Source of the DNA: Myxococcales bacterium
GTDB lineage: Bacteria > Myxococcota_A > Polyangia > Haliangiales > Haliangiaceae
NCBI GenBank assembly: GCA_016707895.1
Contig: JADJGV010000009.1
Location: 124,001 to 188,000, forward strand
Direction: 5' to 3'
Length of the DNA stretch: 64,000 bases
The first letter of the stretch is position 1. Each line of letters starts with the position of its first letter. A program made the translations under genes and the position numbers. Below the pieces are notes generated by a model that searched no databases, was not told the DNA's origin, and saw only the letters and a list, made by a program, of their open reading frames with translations. Shown here piece by piece: positions 1 to 8,490 of this stretch.

Positions 1-296
1 GCGAAGAGGCCGTCGTCGGCGCGCGGCACCCAGACCATCGGCTTGCACGGGCCCTCCTGCAGGTCGATGTCGTAGGCCGGGAAGCGCACGAACCCGGGCG
101 CGGGCGGGGGCAGCTCGTACGTGCGGGGCGGATCGACGGTGAGCGCGGCCGTCGGTGCTGTCGCGGCGTCGCGTGTCACCGCGCCCGCCATCGCCGCGTC
201 CGCGCGCGCCGCACCCGTGGGCGCGTCGTCGCGCGCCTTGCCCTTGCACGCGCCCAGCATCGCCAGCGCGATCATCGTCGCCCCACGTGGACCCAT
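1..296 (-). CDS. Lipoprotein, 5' part only (gene runs off the window)
   Basis: Only the first 98 codons are in the window; the 3' end lies beyond base 1. The N-terminus has a short hydrophobic stretch ending in LGAC, a lipobox. An Ala/Asp-rich linker follows, as in many lipoproteins of this segment, then a more ordered part (YELPPPAPGFVRFPAYDIDL). This is most likely an outer-surface or periplasmic lipoprotein of unknown function. A TANNNT hexamer (TACGCT, 308-303) lies exactly 6 nt before the ATG with no Shine-Dalgarno, suggesting a leaderless transcript. An internal ATG seven codons in would give a shorter signal peptide. No family recognised. Confidence 0.65.
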   Translation of the reverse strand, partial: MGPRGATMIALAMLGACKGKARDDAPTGAARADAAMAGAVTRDAATAPTAALTVDPPRTYELPPPAPGFVRFPAYDIDLQEGPCKPMVWVPRADDGLF

Positions 297-314
297 GCCG
301 CGAGCGTATCGCGA

Positions 315-800
315 TCAGCTCACGACCGGCGCGGCCGCGAGCGGCGCGGTCGGCCCGGGCGCCGCGGCGAACAGCGTCGTCGGCTGCGGCTCCTTGCGCG
401 GTCGGCCGCGCTTGCGGGGCGCCGCGGGCTCGGTGGTCGTGGCCGCGGTCGCCACCGCCGGCGCCGGGCGCTGGCTGCGGGTGCGCGGCAGCACCAGCGC
501 GTCGAGCTGGGCCGCGAGGTCGGCCGGGCCCTCGCCGTCGGCGTAGACCCGCGCGTAGGCCAGCGCGCGCTGGGCCCGCTGCAGCAGATCGTCGCGGGCG
601 TCGCTGAGCCGCTGCCGCAGGGCCGCGGCCGCGGCGTCGAGCCGCGCCAGCTCGGCGGTGTCGGTCTCGACCTGGGCGGCCAGCGTCGCCAGTCGGCGGC
701 CGTCGACGCCCGGGAACGACACGGTGGCCAGGGGGCCGGCGAACAGCTCGACCAGCTCGCGCAGCGACGGGTCGAGCGCGTCGGAAGGTGTAGACATCAT
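315..800 (-). CDS. Small coiled-coil protein with C-terminal AT-hook
   Basis: 161 aa. The central part (about residues 45-90) is Ala/Leu/Arg-rich helix that looks coiled-coil. The C-terminal third carries PRKRGRPRKEPQ, a textbook AT-hook (GRP core flanked by basic residues), followed by an Ala/Pro-rich tail. AT-hooks bind the minor groove of AT-rich DNA, so in this GC-rich genome the protein may be architectural or mark rare AT-rich sites. The function is inferred from the motif only. The start is chosen because GAGGAG lies just upstream; two adjacent ATGs (800 and 797) fit, the second having the better spacing. A TGATCA site lies about 30 nt upstream in the promoter region. Confidence 0.72.
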   Translation of the reverse strand: MMSTPSDALDPSLRELVELFAGPLATVSFPGVDGRRLATLAAQVETDTAELARLDAAAAALRQRLSDARDDLLQRAQRALAYARVYADGEGPADLAAQLDALVLPRTRSQRPAPAVATAATTTEPAAPRKRGRPRKEPQPTTLFAAAPGPTAPLAAAPVVS

Positions 801-953
801 GGGGCTCCTCGTCATGGTTGCTGAACGTTTGATCAGTAACGCAGATCGATGCACGAGGGCAAGTTTCGGCGCGGCGCGATCGTCACCGTCGCCTACCCCG
901 GAAAGCCGCCGCGACCCGGCGACGCGGCCATCCGCCGTGCGCACGATGCGGGC

Positions 954-1205
954 ATGTCGAAGCGAACCCTCCCCGCGCTCGCGCTCGCCGCTGTCCTCTC
1001 CACCACCGCCGCCGGCTGCTACGGCAGCTACGGCGCGTTCCACAAGGTCCACGCGTGGAACGGCACCGTCGCCAGCGACAAGTGGGCGCGCTCGGCCGTG
1101 CACCTCGGGCTGTGGATCCTCCCGGTCTACGAGCTGGCGATCGTCGGCGACTTCCTGATCTTCAACACCGTCGAGCACCTGACCGGCGACAAGGTCTTCA
1201 AGTGA
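954..1205 (+). CDS. DUF3332-like small lipoprotein
   Basis: 83 aa. A signal peptide ends in TAAGC (lipidated Cys), followed by YGSYGAFHKVHAWNG, a hydrophobic segment LGLWILPVYELAIVGDFLIFNTVEHLTG and a Lys-rich end. The order Cys-GS-F-x-K-V-x-WNG, then IPVY, then N-T-x-E-x-x-TG matches my memory of the DUF3332 family, whose members are small envelope lipoproteins of unknown role. An in-frame ATG at 849 would add 35 unlikely residues; the start at 954 places the signal peptide at the N-terminus. It is followed 48 nt later by another lipoprotein gene on the same strand. Confidence 0.75.
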   Translation: MSKRTLPALALAAVLSTTAAGCYGSYGAFHKVHAWNGTVASDKWARSAVHLGLWILPVYELAIVGDFLIFNTVEHLTGDKVFK

Positions 1206-1253
1206 CCGGCAAATGACGTGGACGGGCTGCGGTCGACGCCGCATGCTCGCCGC

Positions 1254-3446
1254 ATGATCTCCCGCCAGCGCTCACCGCTCATCGCCACGCTCCTCGCCGC
1301 CGCCGCGCTCGCCGGCTGCGGCGGGGCCAAGCGCTTCCGTTACCCGACCGCCGATTCGCCGCTCAAGCTCGACCGCGTCGTGCTCTACCGCAACGGCGTC
1401 GGCTACTTCGAGCGCACCGGCAAGATCGACGGCGACCTGCTGACCCTCAAGGTGCGCAAGGATCAGGTCAACGACCTGCTCAAGAGCCTGACCGTCGTCG
1501 AGCGCACGAGCGGCAAGGCGGTGTCGGTGTCGATGCCGCTCGACCCGCAGACCTGGGCCAACGCCGCGCTCGCGACCTTGCGGCCGGGGCAGGGCAGCCT
1601 GGCGCAGGTGCTCGACTCGCTGCGCGGCTCGACGGTGACGCTGGCCACCGACGACGGCCACGTCCACGGCCGGATCGCGATGGTCGAGCAGCTCACCGAG
1701 GCGGCCGACGACGACGACCACGCGCCGCGCAACGACCACCGGGTCACGCTGCTCGATGGCGATCACCTGCGCGTGGTCAAGCTGTCGACGGTCCACGGCA
1801 TGACGCTCGAGGACGGCGACCTGGCGATGCAGTTCAACCGCACGCTCGACGCCTCGGCCGGCGAGGGCATGTTCCAGCAGGTCGAGGTGTCGATCCGGCT
1901 GGTCGGCGCGTCGACGCACGATCTGCTGGTCAGCTACGTGGTCGCGGCGCCGATGTGGAAGCCGACCTACCGCGTGGTGGTGCCCAAGGAGGCCAAGGGC
2001 AAGGCGCTGCTCCAGGCGTGGGCGGTGGTCGACAACACCAGCGGCGAGGAGTGGGACGACGTCCGGCTCGCGCTCACCTCGGGCGCGCCGATCGCGTTCC
2101 GCTACGATCTGCACACGCCGCGCGAGGTCGAGCGCCCCGACATGACCGCGGTCGGCGATCAGCGGCAGGCGGTGGCCGCCGTCGGCGAGACCACCTACAC
2201 GCCGATGCCGGCGCCGCCGCCGGCGGTGGCCAGCGGTCCGCGCCGGCCGATGCCCGCGCCCAAGGCGCCCTCGGGCGGCGGCTACGGCCGCGGCGTGGCC
2301 GCCGAGCCGTCCGCCTACGACGAGGACGGCGAGTACGCCAAGACCGAGGACTACTACGGCGGCGAGGAGGTCGACGAGCCGGCGCCCGGCATCGACTACG
2401 ACACGCTGCGCCGCTCGACGATGGCCCAGGCCAAGGCCGAGACCACCGCCGGCCAGACCCGCTTCGAGCTCGGCGAGCGGGTCACGGTGCCCGAGGGCAC
2501 GTCGACGATGGTGGCGATCGTCAACGCCGACGTCGACGGCGAGCAGGCGTTCCTGTACCGCCCGGGCGGCGCCGGCCCCGGCTACCCGTACAACCCGTAC
2601 CGCGTCGTGCGCTTCAAGAACTCGACCCCGTTCGTGCTCGAGCCCGGCCCGATCGGCATCTACGCCGGCGGCAGCTTCGTCGGCGAGGGCCTGTCGGAGA
2701 CCGTCGGCGCCGACACCAGCGCGACGATCCCGTTCGCGGTCGAGACCGGCGTGCTGGTGTCGACCGACAGCGCCACCGACTCCGACGAGATGCGGCTGGT
2801 CAAGATGTCGCGCGGCGTGCTCGAGGTCGAGCAGTTCTCGCGCCGCACGACGACCTACACGGTCAAGGCCATCACCGACGATGACGGCTTCACGCTGCTG
2901 ATCCGCCACAACAAGGCCGGCGGCACCTACGTGCTGGCGGCGCGCCCCGACGGCACCGAGGACCTGCCCGACGGCTACCTGCTGCGGCTGGTGGTCCCGT
3001 CCGGCCAGCGCGAGGGCAAGCTGACGATCGTCGAGCAGACCCCGAGCCGCTCGACGATCAGCATCTGGAACGCGCCGGCGATCGACCTGCTCGATCGGCT
3101 GCTGGTCGACGCATCGATCGGCGCCGACGCGAAGAAGAAGCTGCGTCCGATCATCGACCGCCGTCGCGAGGTGGCCAAGCTCGAGGAGCAGCTCCGCGGC
3201 CTGACCCAGAAGCGCGACCAGCTCGATCAGCGCGCCAACGAGCTGCGCCAGAACCTGCAGGCGATCGCCAAGAACCCGGCGGCCGGCGAGCAGCGCGCCA
3301 AGTGGACCAAGCAGCTCGACGAGTTCACCAGCGAGGGCAACAAGCTCGGCGCGCAGCTGGCCGACCTCGAGGCCAAGCGGCTCGACGGCCGGGTCGAGCT
3401 CGAGAACGCGCTCGAGAACTTCGAGCTGACGATGCCGACCAAGTAG
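1254..3446 (+). CDS. DUF4139-family lipoprotein with C-terminal coiled coil
   Basis: 730 aa. Signal peptide with lipobox LAGC. The first ~250 residues begin with a conserved-looking LDRVVLYRNGVGYFERTG strand. The central part (about 215-270: YVVAAPMWKPTYRVVVP, then VDNTSGEEWDDVRLALTSGAP) matches the DUF4139 core. A Pro/Gly/Tyr-rich low-complexity insert follows (about 310-390), then a further beta domain. The last ~110 residues (RREVAKLEEQLRGLTQKRDQ onward) are a clear coiled coil. The family is periplasmic and of unknown function. A CATGCT hexamer lies 6 nt before the ATG (1242-1247), giving a leaderless-type start; the ATG-proximal lipobox supports this start over an in-frame one at 1218. 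Confidence 0.8.
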   Translation: MISRQRSPLIATLLAAAALAGCGGAKRFRYPTADSPLKLDRVVLYRNGVGYFERTGKIDGDLLTLKVRKDQVNDLLKSLTVVERTSGKAVSVSMPLDPQTWANAALATLRPGQGSLAQVLDSLRGSTVTLATDDGHVHGRIAMVEQLTEAADDDDHAPRNDHRVTLLDGDHLRVVKLSTVHGMTLEDGDLAMQFNRTLDASAGEGMFQQVEVSIRLVGASTHDLLVSYVVAAPMWKPTYRVVVPKEAKGKALLQAWAVVDNTSGEEWDDVRLALTSGAPIAFRYDLHTPREVERPDMTAVGDQRQAVAAVGETTYTPMPAPPPAVASGPRRPMPAPKAPSGGGYGRGVAAEPSAYDEDGEYAKTEDYYGGEEVDEPAPGIDYDTLRRSTMAQAKAETTAGQTRFELGERVTVPEGTSTMVAIVNADVDGEQAFLYRPGGAGPGYPYNPYRVVRFKNSTPFVLEPGPIGIYAGGSFVGEGLSETVGADTSATIPFAVETGVLVSTDSATDSDEMRLVKMSRGVLEVEQFSRRTTTYTVKAITDDDGFTLLIRHNKAGGTYVLAARPDGTEDLPDGYLLRLVVPSGQREGKLTIVEQTPSRSTISIWNAPAIDLLDRLLVDASIGADAKKKLRPIIDRRREVAKLEEQLRGLTQKRDQLDQRANELRQNLQAIAKNPAAGEQRAKWTKQLDEFTSEGNKLGAQLADLEAKRLDGRVELENALENFELTMPTK

Positions 3447-3485
3447 CCTTACGGCGCGCGCGGCGTCGGCGCGGTCGGCGCGCCG

Positions 3486-4061
3486 CTACGGCGCGCAGGC
3501 GAGGCGATGGAAGGTGGCGGGCAGCTCGACCCAGGCGCCGTCGGCGTCCTGGTAGCGGTTGCGCGCGCCCCAGGTGTTGCCGGTGAGCGGGCCGCGGAAC
3601 CAGTCGTGGATGTAGCCGCCGGTGGGGCCGTCGCAGGTGTGGCGATCGGACAGGATCGTCACGGTGCGGACCTCGAGCCCGTCGGCGGTGGCCCGCGCCT
3701 CGCAGCGCAGCTGGGTGACGCCCCAGGCCGGCCCGCCGCGCGGGCACGCCGGCGGGCGCAGCGCGTCCTCGGGGCCGTCCCACCAGCGGGTCTCCTCGAA
3801 GCACGTCAGGTCGCCGCCGCTCCGCCGCAGCTCGATCCGGAACTCGTTCCAGTGGCCGTCCTGGAACGCGCGACCGACCCACAGCCCGACGTGCGGATCG
3901 GGGCAGTCCCCGCCGGCCTCGGCCACCGTCGCGTCGAGGGGGCGGGCGTCGGCGGTGGGCGTCCGGGGCGGCGCGACCGTCGGTGGCGCGGGCGCCGGCG
4001 CCGGGCGGTCGCGATCGTTACCGCACGCCGTCGCCAGCGCCAGCGCGACCCACATCCTCAC
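3486..4061 (-). CDS. Lipoprotein, second of two tandem paralogs
   Basis: 191 aa, secreted or lipidated (ATAC is a weak lipobox), then an Ala/Pro linker and a ~130-residue Cys-containing domain. It aligns along its length with the upstream gene at 4058-4645. Shared features are CPDP-x2-GLW, an acidic-aromatic W-x-E/H-x-R strand, C-x2-E-x-R-x-W-x-G, PP-x-CP-x-GG, RHTCD, GY-x2-D-x-F-x-G-x-L-x-GNTW and a final FHR-x2-C. Conserved Cys pairs suggest disulphides and a small extracytoplasmic beta fold. The GTG start overlaps the upstream stop (GTGA), so translation is probably coupled; an ATG two codons later is the alternative. No known family recognised. Confidence 0.72.
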   Translation of the reverse strand: MRMWVALALATACGNDRDRPAPAPAPPTVAPPRTPTADARPLDATVAEAGGDCPDPHVGLWVGRAFQDGHWNEFRIELRRSGGDLTCFEETRWWDGPEDALRPPACPRGGPAWGVTQLRCEARATADGLEVRTVTILSDRHTCDGPTGGYIHDWFRGPLTGNTWGARNRYQDADGAWVELPATFHRLACAP

Positions 4062-4645
4062 GGCGTGCAGCTCACGCGGTGGAACCGATACGGCTTGTCG
4101 ACGTCGTCGCCGCCGTCGTTGTTGACCGTGTCCCAGGTGTTGCCGCGCAGCGCGCCGGTGAAGTGGTCGAGGTTGTAGCCGGGGATCTCGTGGTCGCAGG
4201 TGTGGCGCTCGACGTCCATCGTCACGCTGCGCAGCTCGAGCACCGGCGGCCGCTCGATCACCTCGCAGGTGAGCAGCACGTCGTGGTACGCGAACCCGCC
4301 CGCCGGGCAGCGCGGCGGGTTGACGTCGGTGGCCTCGCCGGGCCACGACCGCGACTCCTGGTGACAGAACAGCGTCCCGCCGCGGCGGTCGAGGGTGACC
4401 CGGTGCTCGTACCACTTCACGCCGTCGTACCGGCGGGCGAGCCACAGCCCGGCCAGCGGGTCGGGGCAGCCGGCCGTCGGCGCCTCGGCCGCCACCGCGG
4501 CGGTCGGCTCGACGGCCGGGCGCGGGCGGGGCCGCGGCCAGTCGTTGGGCTCGTCGCAGCCAGCCGCGCCCAGGGCCACCCCGCCCACGGCCACCGCGCC
4601 GACGGTGAGCCAGCGTCGAGCCGCGCGCGCGTGCATCGTGGTCAT
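4058..4645 (-). CDS. Lipoprotein, first of two tandem paralogs
   Basis: 195 aa with an Arg-rich n-region, hydrophobic core and lipobox AAGC, then an Arg/Pro-rich linker. The C-terminal ~130 residues carry the same conserved pattern as the downstream paralog: CPDPLAGLW, C-x2-ES-x-SW-x-G, PP-x-CP-x-GG, RHTCD, NTWDTVN and HRVSCTP. The pair forms a two-gene operon with a 4-nt overlap. Function unknown; the fold is probably a secreted disulphide-stabilised domain. An in-frame ATG three codons later is possible. Confidence 0.75.
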   Translation of the reverse strand: MTTMHARAARRWLTVGAVAVGGVALGAAGCDEPNDWPRPRPRPAVEPTAAVAAEAPTAGCPDPLAGLWLARRYDGVKWYEHRVTLDRRGGTLFCHQESRSWPGEATDVNPPRCPAGGFAYHDVLLTCEVIERPPVLELRSVTMDVERHTCDHEIPGYNLDHFTGALRGNTWDTVNNDGGDDVDKPYRFHRVSCTP

Positions 4646-4825
4646 CGTACCACCGCGAAGCTTAAGCGGCCTTCAGGAGTCGCCGCCGCCGCCTCGCAGC
4701 CACCGTCAGTGCGTGCCAGCACATCCCCTGCGCGGTTTGGGTCGACGGCTGAACGCCGGGGGTGCGAACATCATCGACCATCGAGTTCGTCACCGAGCCG
4801 TGACCGGGTCGTCACGGAGGAGCCC

Positions 4826-5794
4826 ATGCGCGCACGCACCCTCGCCTCAACCTACTGCCTCGCGCTCGCGGTCGCCGCCTGCGGTGGCGACGACGTCGGC
4901 ACCTCGGCCGACGCCGGCATCGACGCGGCGCTCGGCGATCCGACGATTCTGACCGGCTACGTCGACGTCGCCTTGGTCGATCAGGATCCCAAGTACACCA
5001 AGATCGACGCCCGGGTGAACGACGCCGCGTCGCCGCCGCTCAAGCTCCTCAACACGATGACCACGGACGGCGACTGCCGGCTGCTCATCCCGTCGTACCC
5101 GTTCTGCACCACCTCGTGCGCCCCCGGCGTGTGCGTCTCCGACGAGACCTGCATGCCGTACCCGACCTCGCAGGACGTCGGCACGATCCACGTCACCGGG
5201 GTCCACACCGCCGCGGGCGCGAGCGAACTCGACCTCACCCACCTCGTCACCAGCGGGTCCCACACCTACTCGCAGGGCGCGACCTCGCTGGCCTACCCCG
5301 GGTTCGCCGAGGGCGATCCGATCACTGTCGCGATCAACGGCGGCGCGTTCACTCCGCCGTTCACGATGTCCATCACCGGCATCGCGCCGCTGGTCGTCAC
5401 CAGCCCTGAGCCGACGATCGACCGCAACACGCCCGTCACGCTCACCTGGACCCCGCCCGCCAGCGGCGCGACCTCGCGCATCCTGGTCAAGGTCGAGATC
5501 AGCCACCACGGCGGCTTCAAGGGCCAGGTCGAGTGCGACACCGCCGACGACGGCAGCCTGACGCTCGGCGGCCCGCTCCTGACCCAGCTGCTCGACCTCG
5601 GCGTCGCCGGCTTCCCGACGATCGAGATCGAGCGCAAGGTCGTCAGCTCCGGACTCACGACCGCCGGCCGGGTCGACCTGACCGTCAGCTCGGCGATCTC
5701 GCAGGCGGTCACCATCCCCGGCGTGATCTCGTGCACCGACGACACCGAGTGCACGCCGCCCGCGACCTGCCAGGACGACCTCACCTGCCGCTGA
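4826..5794 (+). CDS. Lipoprotein with Cys-rich motifs, first gene of the 4826-10556 run
   Basis: 322 aa. Lipobox VAAC, then an Asp/Ala linker. One Cys cluster (CTTSCAPGVCVSDETC) lies at about residues 94-109 and a second (C-x5-EC-x4-TC-x4-TCR) at the C-terminus. Between them is a beta-rich region with LVTSPEPTIDRNTPVTLTWTPP, which looks like an Ig-like strand pattern. Probably a surface-exposed protein; no enzymatic motif seen. A strong GGAGG lies 6 nt upstream of the ATG. Fourteen bases separate it from the next gene, so it likely heads a co-transcribed lipoprotein cluster. Confidence 0.75.
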   Translation: MRARTLASTYCLALAVAACGGDDVGTSADAGIDAALGDPTILTGYVDVALVDQDPKYTKIDARVNDAASPPLKLLNTMTTDGDCRLLIPSYPFCTTSCAPGVCVSDETCMPYPTSQDVGTIHVTGVHTAAGASELDLTHLVTSGSHTYSQGATSLAYPGFAEGDPITVAINGGAFTPPFTMSITGIAPLVVTSPEPTIDRNTPVTLTWTPPASGATSRILVKVEISHHGGFKGQVECDTADDGSLTLGGPLLTQLLDLGVAGFPTIEIERKVVSSGLTTAGRVDLTVSSAISQAVTIPGVISCTDDTECTPPATCQDDLTCR

Positions 5795-5808
5795 TGCCGA
5801 GGAGCCCC

Positions 5809-6624
5809 ATGCGCACTCTCCCCGCCGCCCTGATCATCGCCCTCACCGCCGCGGCCTGCGGCGGGGACGACGCGGGCAGCCCCGACGCCGCGATCGACGC
5901 CGATCCGCACTCGCTGCCGCACTTCAGCTTCTTCGTGACGAGCCTGCGCGCGCTGCAGGAGCTGTCGGGCAACCCGATGGGCTTCGGGGGCGACCTGCGG
6001 TTCGGCGAGACCGGCCCGGGCGCGGGGCTGCGCGGCGCCGACAAGCTGTGCGCGACGATCGCCGAGCGCAGCATGCCGGGCGCGGGCGCCAAGGACTGGC
6101 GCGCGTTCCTGTCGGCCGCCGACGGCGGCAGCGGCCAGCCGGTCCACGCGATCGAGCGCATCGGCGCCGGCCCCTGGTACGACCGGCTGGGCCGGATGCT
6201 GGCGCCCGACGTCGCGTCGTTGATGAGCATCCGGCCCCAGGGCGGCGACGCGACGATCAAGAACGACTTCCCCAACGAGGACGGCGTGCTCAACCACGAC
6301 CCCGACCTCACCGGCGACGTCGACAACCACGACATGCTGACCGGCTCCAACGCCCAGGGCCGGCTCGAGGCCGCCGACCGCACCTGCCTGGACTGGACCG
6401 CCAACGCCGGCGACGAGCAGCTCGAGGGTGAGCCTCGGGTCGGCCACTCGTGGCCGCGCGACGGCGCGCCGATCCAGATCAACGGCTGGATGTCGTCGCT
6501 GATCGAGTCGGGCTGCGCGCCGGGCGTGTCGTTGATCGAGATGGGCCCGCCCGACCCGAACTCCAACACCGTCGGCTCGGGCGGCGGCTACGGCGGCTTC
6601 TACTGCTTCGCGCTGATCCCCTGA
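5809..6624 (+). CDS. Lipoprotein paralog 1 of 3 (possible lectin/endostatin-like fold)
   Basis: 271 aa. Signal peptide and lipobox AAAC, short Asp/Ala linker, then a ~240-residue domain shared with the two following genes at very high identity. The domain starts at LPHFSFFVTSLRALQELSGN, contains GLRGADKLCATIAERSMPG, WRAFLSA and GPWYDRLGRML, and ends with SGCAPGVSLIEMG and GGFYCFALIP. An early GADxLC and a late YCFA, with the W-RAFLS segment, are reminiscent of endostatin and DUF1554-type C-type-lectin-like folds. That is inference, not a firm assignment. GAGGAG lies 5 nt before the ATG. Likely an outer-membrane surface protein. Confidence 0.78.
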   Translation: MRTLPAALIIALTAAACGGDDAGSPDAAIDADPHSLPHFSFFVTSLRALQELSGNPMGFGGDLRFGETGPGAGLRGADKLCATIAERSMPGAGAKDWRAFLSAADGGSGQPVHAIERIGAGPWYDRLGRMLAPDVASLMSIRPQGGDATIKNDFPNEDGVLNHDPDLTGDVDNHDMLTGSNAQGRLEAADRTCLDWTANAGDEQLEGEPRVGHSWPRDGAPIQINGWMSSLIESGCAPGVSLIEMGPPDPNSNTVGSGGGYGGFYCFALIP

Positions 6625-6667
6625 GCGGGACGCGCTCGACACTCACTCACTCACTCGCGAGGTCTGG

Positions 6668-7495
6668 ATGCGCAAGCTCTCGGTGTTCGTGTTCGTGCTG
6701 GCCGCGGCCTGTGGTGGCGACGATGGTGGCAGCGCGATCGATGCGCCCGAGGCGATCGACGCGCCGATCGACGCCGATCCGACGACGCTGCCGCACTTCT
6801 CGTTCTTCGTCACCAGCCTGAAGGCGCTGCAGGAGCTGTCGGGCAACCCGATGGGGTTCGGCGGCGACCTGCGGTTCGGCGAGACCGGGCCGGGCGCGGG
6901 CCTGCGCGGCGCCGACAAGCTGTGCGCGACGATCGCCGAGCGCTCGATGCCGGGCGCGGGCGCCAAGCAGTGGCGGGCCTTCCTGTCGGCCAGCAACGAC
7001 GGCAACGGCAACGTCGTCCACGCGATCCAGCGCATCGGCCCGGGCCCCTGGTACGACCGGCTGGGCCGGATGCTGGCGCCGGACGTCGCGTCGATGATGG
7101 GCATCCGCCCGGCCGGCGGCGACGCGACGATCAAGAACGACTTCCCCAACGAGGACGGCGTCCTCAACCACAACCCCGATGGCACCGGCAACGTCGACAA
7201 CCACGACATGCTGACCGGCACCAACCTGCAGGGCATGTTCGAGGGGCCGACCCGGACCTGCCTGGACTGGACCGCCAACGCCGGCGACGAGGCGCTCGAG
7301 GGCGAGCCCCGGGTCGGCCACTCGTGGCCGCGAGGCAACACCGGCATGATCAACTCGTGGATGTCGTCGCTGATCGAGTCGGGCTGCGCGCCGGGCGTGT
7401 CGTTGATCGAGATGGGCCCGCCCGACCCGAACTCCAACACCGTCGGCTCGGGCGGCGGCTACGGCGGCTTCTACTGCTTCGCGCTCATCCCTTGA
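6668..7495 (+). CDS. Lipoprotein paralog 2 of 3
   Basis: 275 aa, lipobox AAAC, then CGGDD and an IDAPEAIDAPIDAD linker. The body is nearly identical to paralog 1 from LPHFSFFVTSLKALQELSGN onward. Differences are concentrated in the linker and in short loops, for example GNGNVVHAIQ in place of GSGQPVHAIE and a 3-residue loop change before CLDWTANAGDE. GAGG lies upstream of the ATG, and a (CACT)4 microsatellite (6640-6656) lies in the 43-nt gap after paralog 1. Confidence 0.78.
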   Translation: MRKLSVFVFVLAAACGGDDGGSAIDAPEAIDAPIDADPTTLPHFSFFVTSLKALQELSGNPMGFGGDLRFGETGPGAGLRGADKLCATIAERSMPGAGAKQWRAFLSASNDGNGNVVHAIQRIGPGPWYDRLGRMLAPDVASMMGIRPAGGDATIKNDFPNEDGVLNHNPDGTGNVDNHDMLTGTNLQGMFEGPTRTCLDWTANAGDEALEGEPRVGHSWPRGNTGMINSWMSSLIESGCAPGVSLIEMGPPDPNSNTVGSGGGYGGFYCFALIP

Positions 7496-7500
7496 AGCGA

Positions 7501-7525
7501 CGGGGCGCCGCGCGGTGACGCCCCG
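7501..7525. terminator. GC hairpin between paralogs 2 and 3
   Basis: CGGGGCG (7501-7507) and CGCCCCG (7519-7525) can pair with an 11-nt loop and are followed by GGTTACGACTTTCTT. The 3' flank is only moderately T-rich, so this is as likely to be an attenuator or mRNA-processing hairpin as a full terminator. Confidence 0.3.
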
Positions 7526-7584
7526 GTTACGACTTTCTTACGACGGCGGTGCGACCGTCACCGCCTACTCCTAGCGAGGCCTTG

Positions 7585-8490
7585 ATGCGCAAGCTCTCTG
7601 TGTTCGCGATCCTGACGATGGCCGCCTGCGGTGGCGGCGGCGGCGACACCCCGGCGATCGACGCGCCGGACGTGACCGACGACGGCGGCCTGATCGACGC
7701 GCCGACTGGCGCGATCGACGCGCGGATCATCGACGCGCCTGTCGGCCCCGACGCCGACCCATCGACGCTGCCGCGCTTCTCGTTCTTCGTGACGAGCCTG
7801 CGGGCGCTGCAGGAGCTGTCGGGCAACCCGATGGGCTTCGGCGGCGATCTTCGTTTCGGCGAGACCGGGCCGGGCGCGGGCCTCCGCGGCGCCGACAAGC
7901 TGTGCGCGACGATCGCCGAGCGCAGCATGCCGGGCGCCAGCGCCAAGCAGTGGCGCGCGTTCCTCTCGGCGAGCGACGACGGCAACGGCAACGTCGTCAA
8001 CGCCATCCAGCGCATCGGCGCGGGCCCCTGGTACGACCGGCTGGGCCGGATGCTGGCGCCCAACGTCGCCTCGCTGATGGGCATCCGGCCGGCCGGCGGC
8101 GATGCGACCATCAAGAACGACTTCCCCAACGAGGACGGCGTGACCAACCACAACCCCGATCTGACCGGCAACGTCGACAACCACGACATGCTGACCGGCA
8201 CCAACCTGCAGGGCATGCTCGAGCTGGACAGCGCGGGGGCCAACAAGCGCACCTGCCTGGACTGGACCGCCAACGCCGGCAACGAGACGCTCGAGGGTGA
8301 GCCCCGCGTCGGCCACTCGTGGCCGCGCGGCAACACCGGCCAGATCAACTCGTGGATGTCGTCGCTGATCGAGTCGGGCTGCGCGCCGGGCGTGTCGCTG
8401 ATCGAGATGGGCCCGCCCGATCCGAACTCCAACACCGTCGGCTCGGGCGGCGGCTACGGCGGCTTCTACTGCTTCGCGCTGGTGCCGTGA
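7585..8490 (+). CDS. Lipoprotein paralog 3 of 3
   Basis: 301 aa, the longest of the three because of a ~30-residue longer Asp/Ile/Ala linker after the lipobox (MAAC) and a five-residue insertion (LDSAGANK region) before CLDWTANAGN. Otherwise it is the same domain as the two preceding genes. The GAGG at 7576-7579 and the signal peptide decide the start; an in-frame ATG at 7549 would add 12 non-signal residues. Its stop codon overlaps the next start by one base (TGATG), so it is translationally coupled to the PEP-binding lipoprotein. The 89-nt gap before it holds a GC hairpin. Confidence 0.78.
   Translation: MRKLSVFAILTMAACGGGGGDTPAIDAPDVTDDGGLIDAPTGAIDARIIDAPVGPDADPSTLPRFSFFVTSLRALQELSGNPMGFGGDLRFGETGPGAGLRGADKLCATIAERSMPGASAKQWRAFLSASDDGNGNVVNAIQRIGAGPWYDRLGRMLAPNVASLMGIRPAGGDATIKNDFPNEDGVTNHNPDLTGNVDNHDMLTGTNLQGMLELDSAGANKRTCLDWTANAGNETLEGEPRVGHSWPRGNTGQINSWMSSLIESGCAPGVSLIEMGPPDPNSNTVGSGGGYGGFYCFALVP

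Noticed and set aside
3447..3485. Bidirectional terminator between the convergent genes at 3446 and 3486
   Set aside because: GGCGCGC/GCGCGCC can pair, but the whole stretch is GC-rich simple sequence without T-runs, so the pairing is not distinctive.
4700..4722. TGGCAC on the minus strand upstream of 4645 as a sigma-54 promoter
   Set aside because: No GC is found at the -12 position with the required 10-bp spacing.
6640..6656. (CACT)4 microsatellite as a phase-variable switch
   Set aside because: It lies between genes rather than in a coding frame and is short; no clear promoter is spaced by it.
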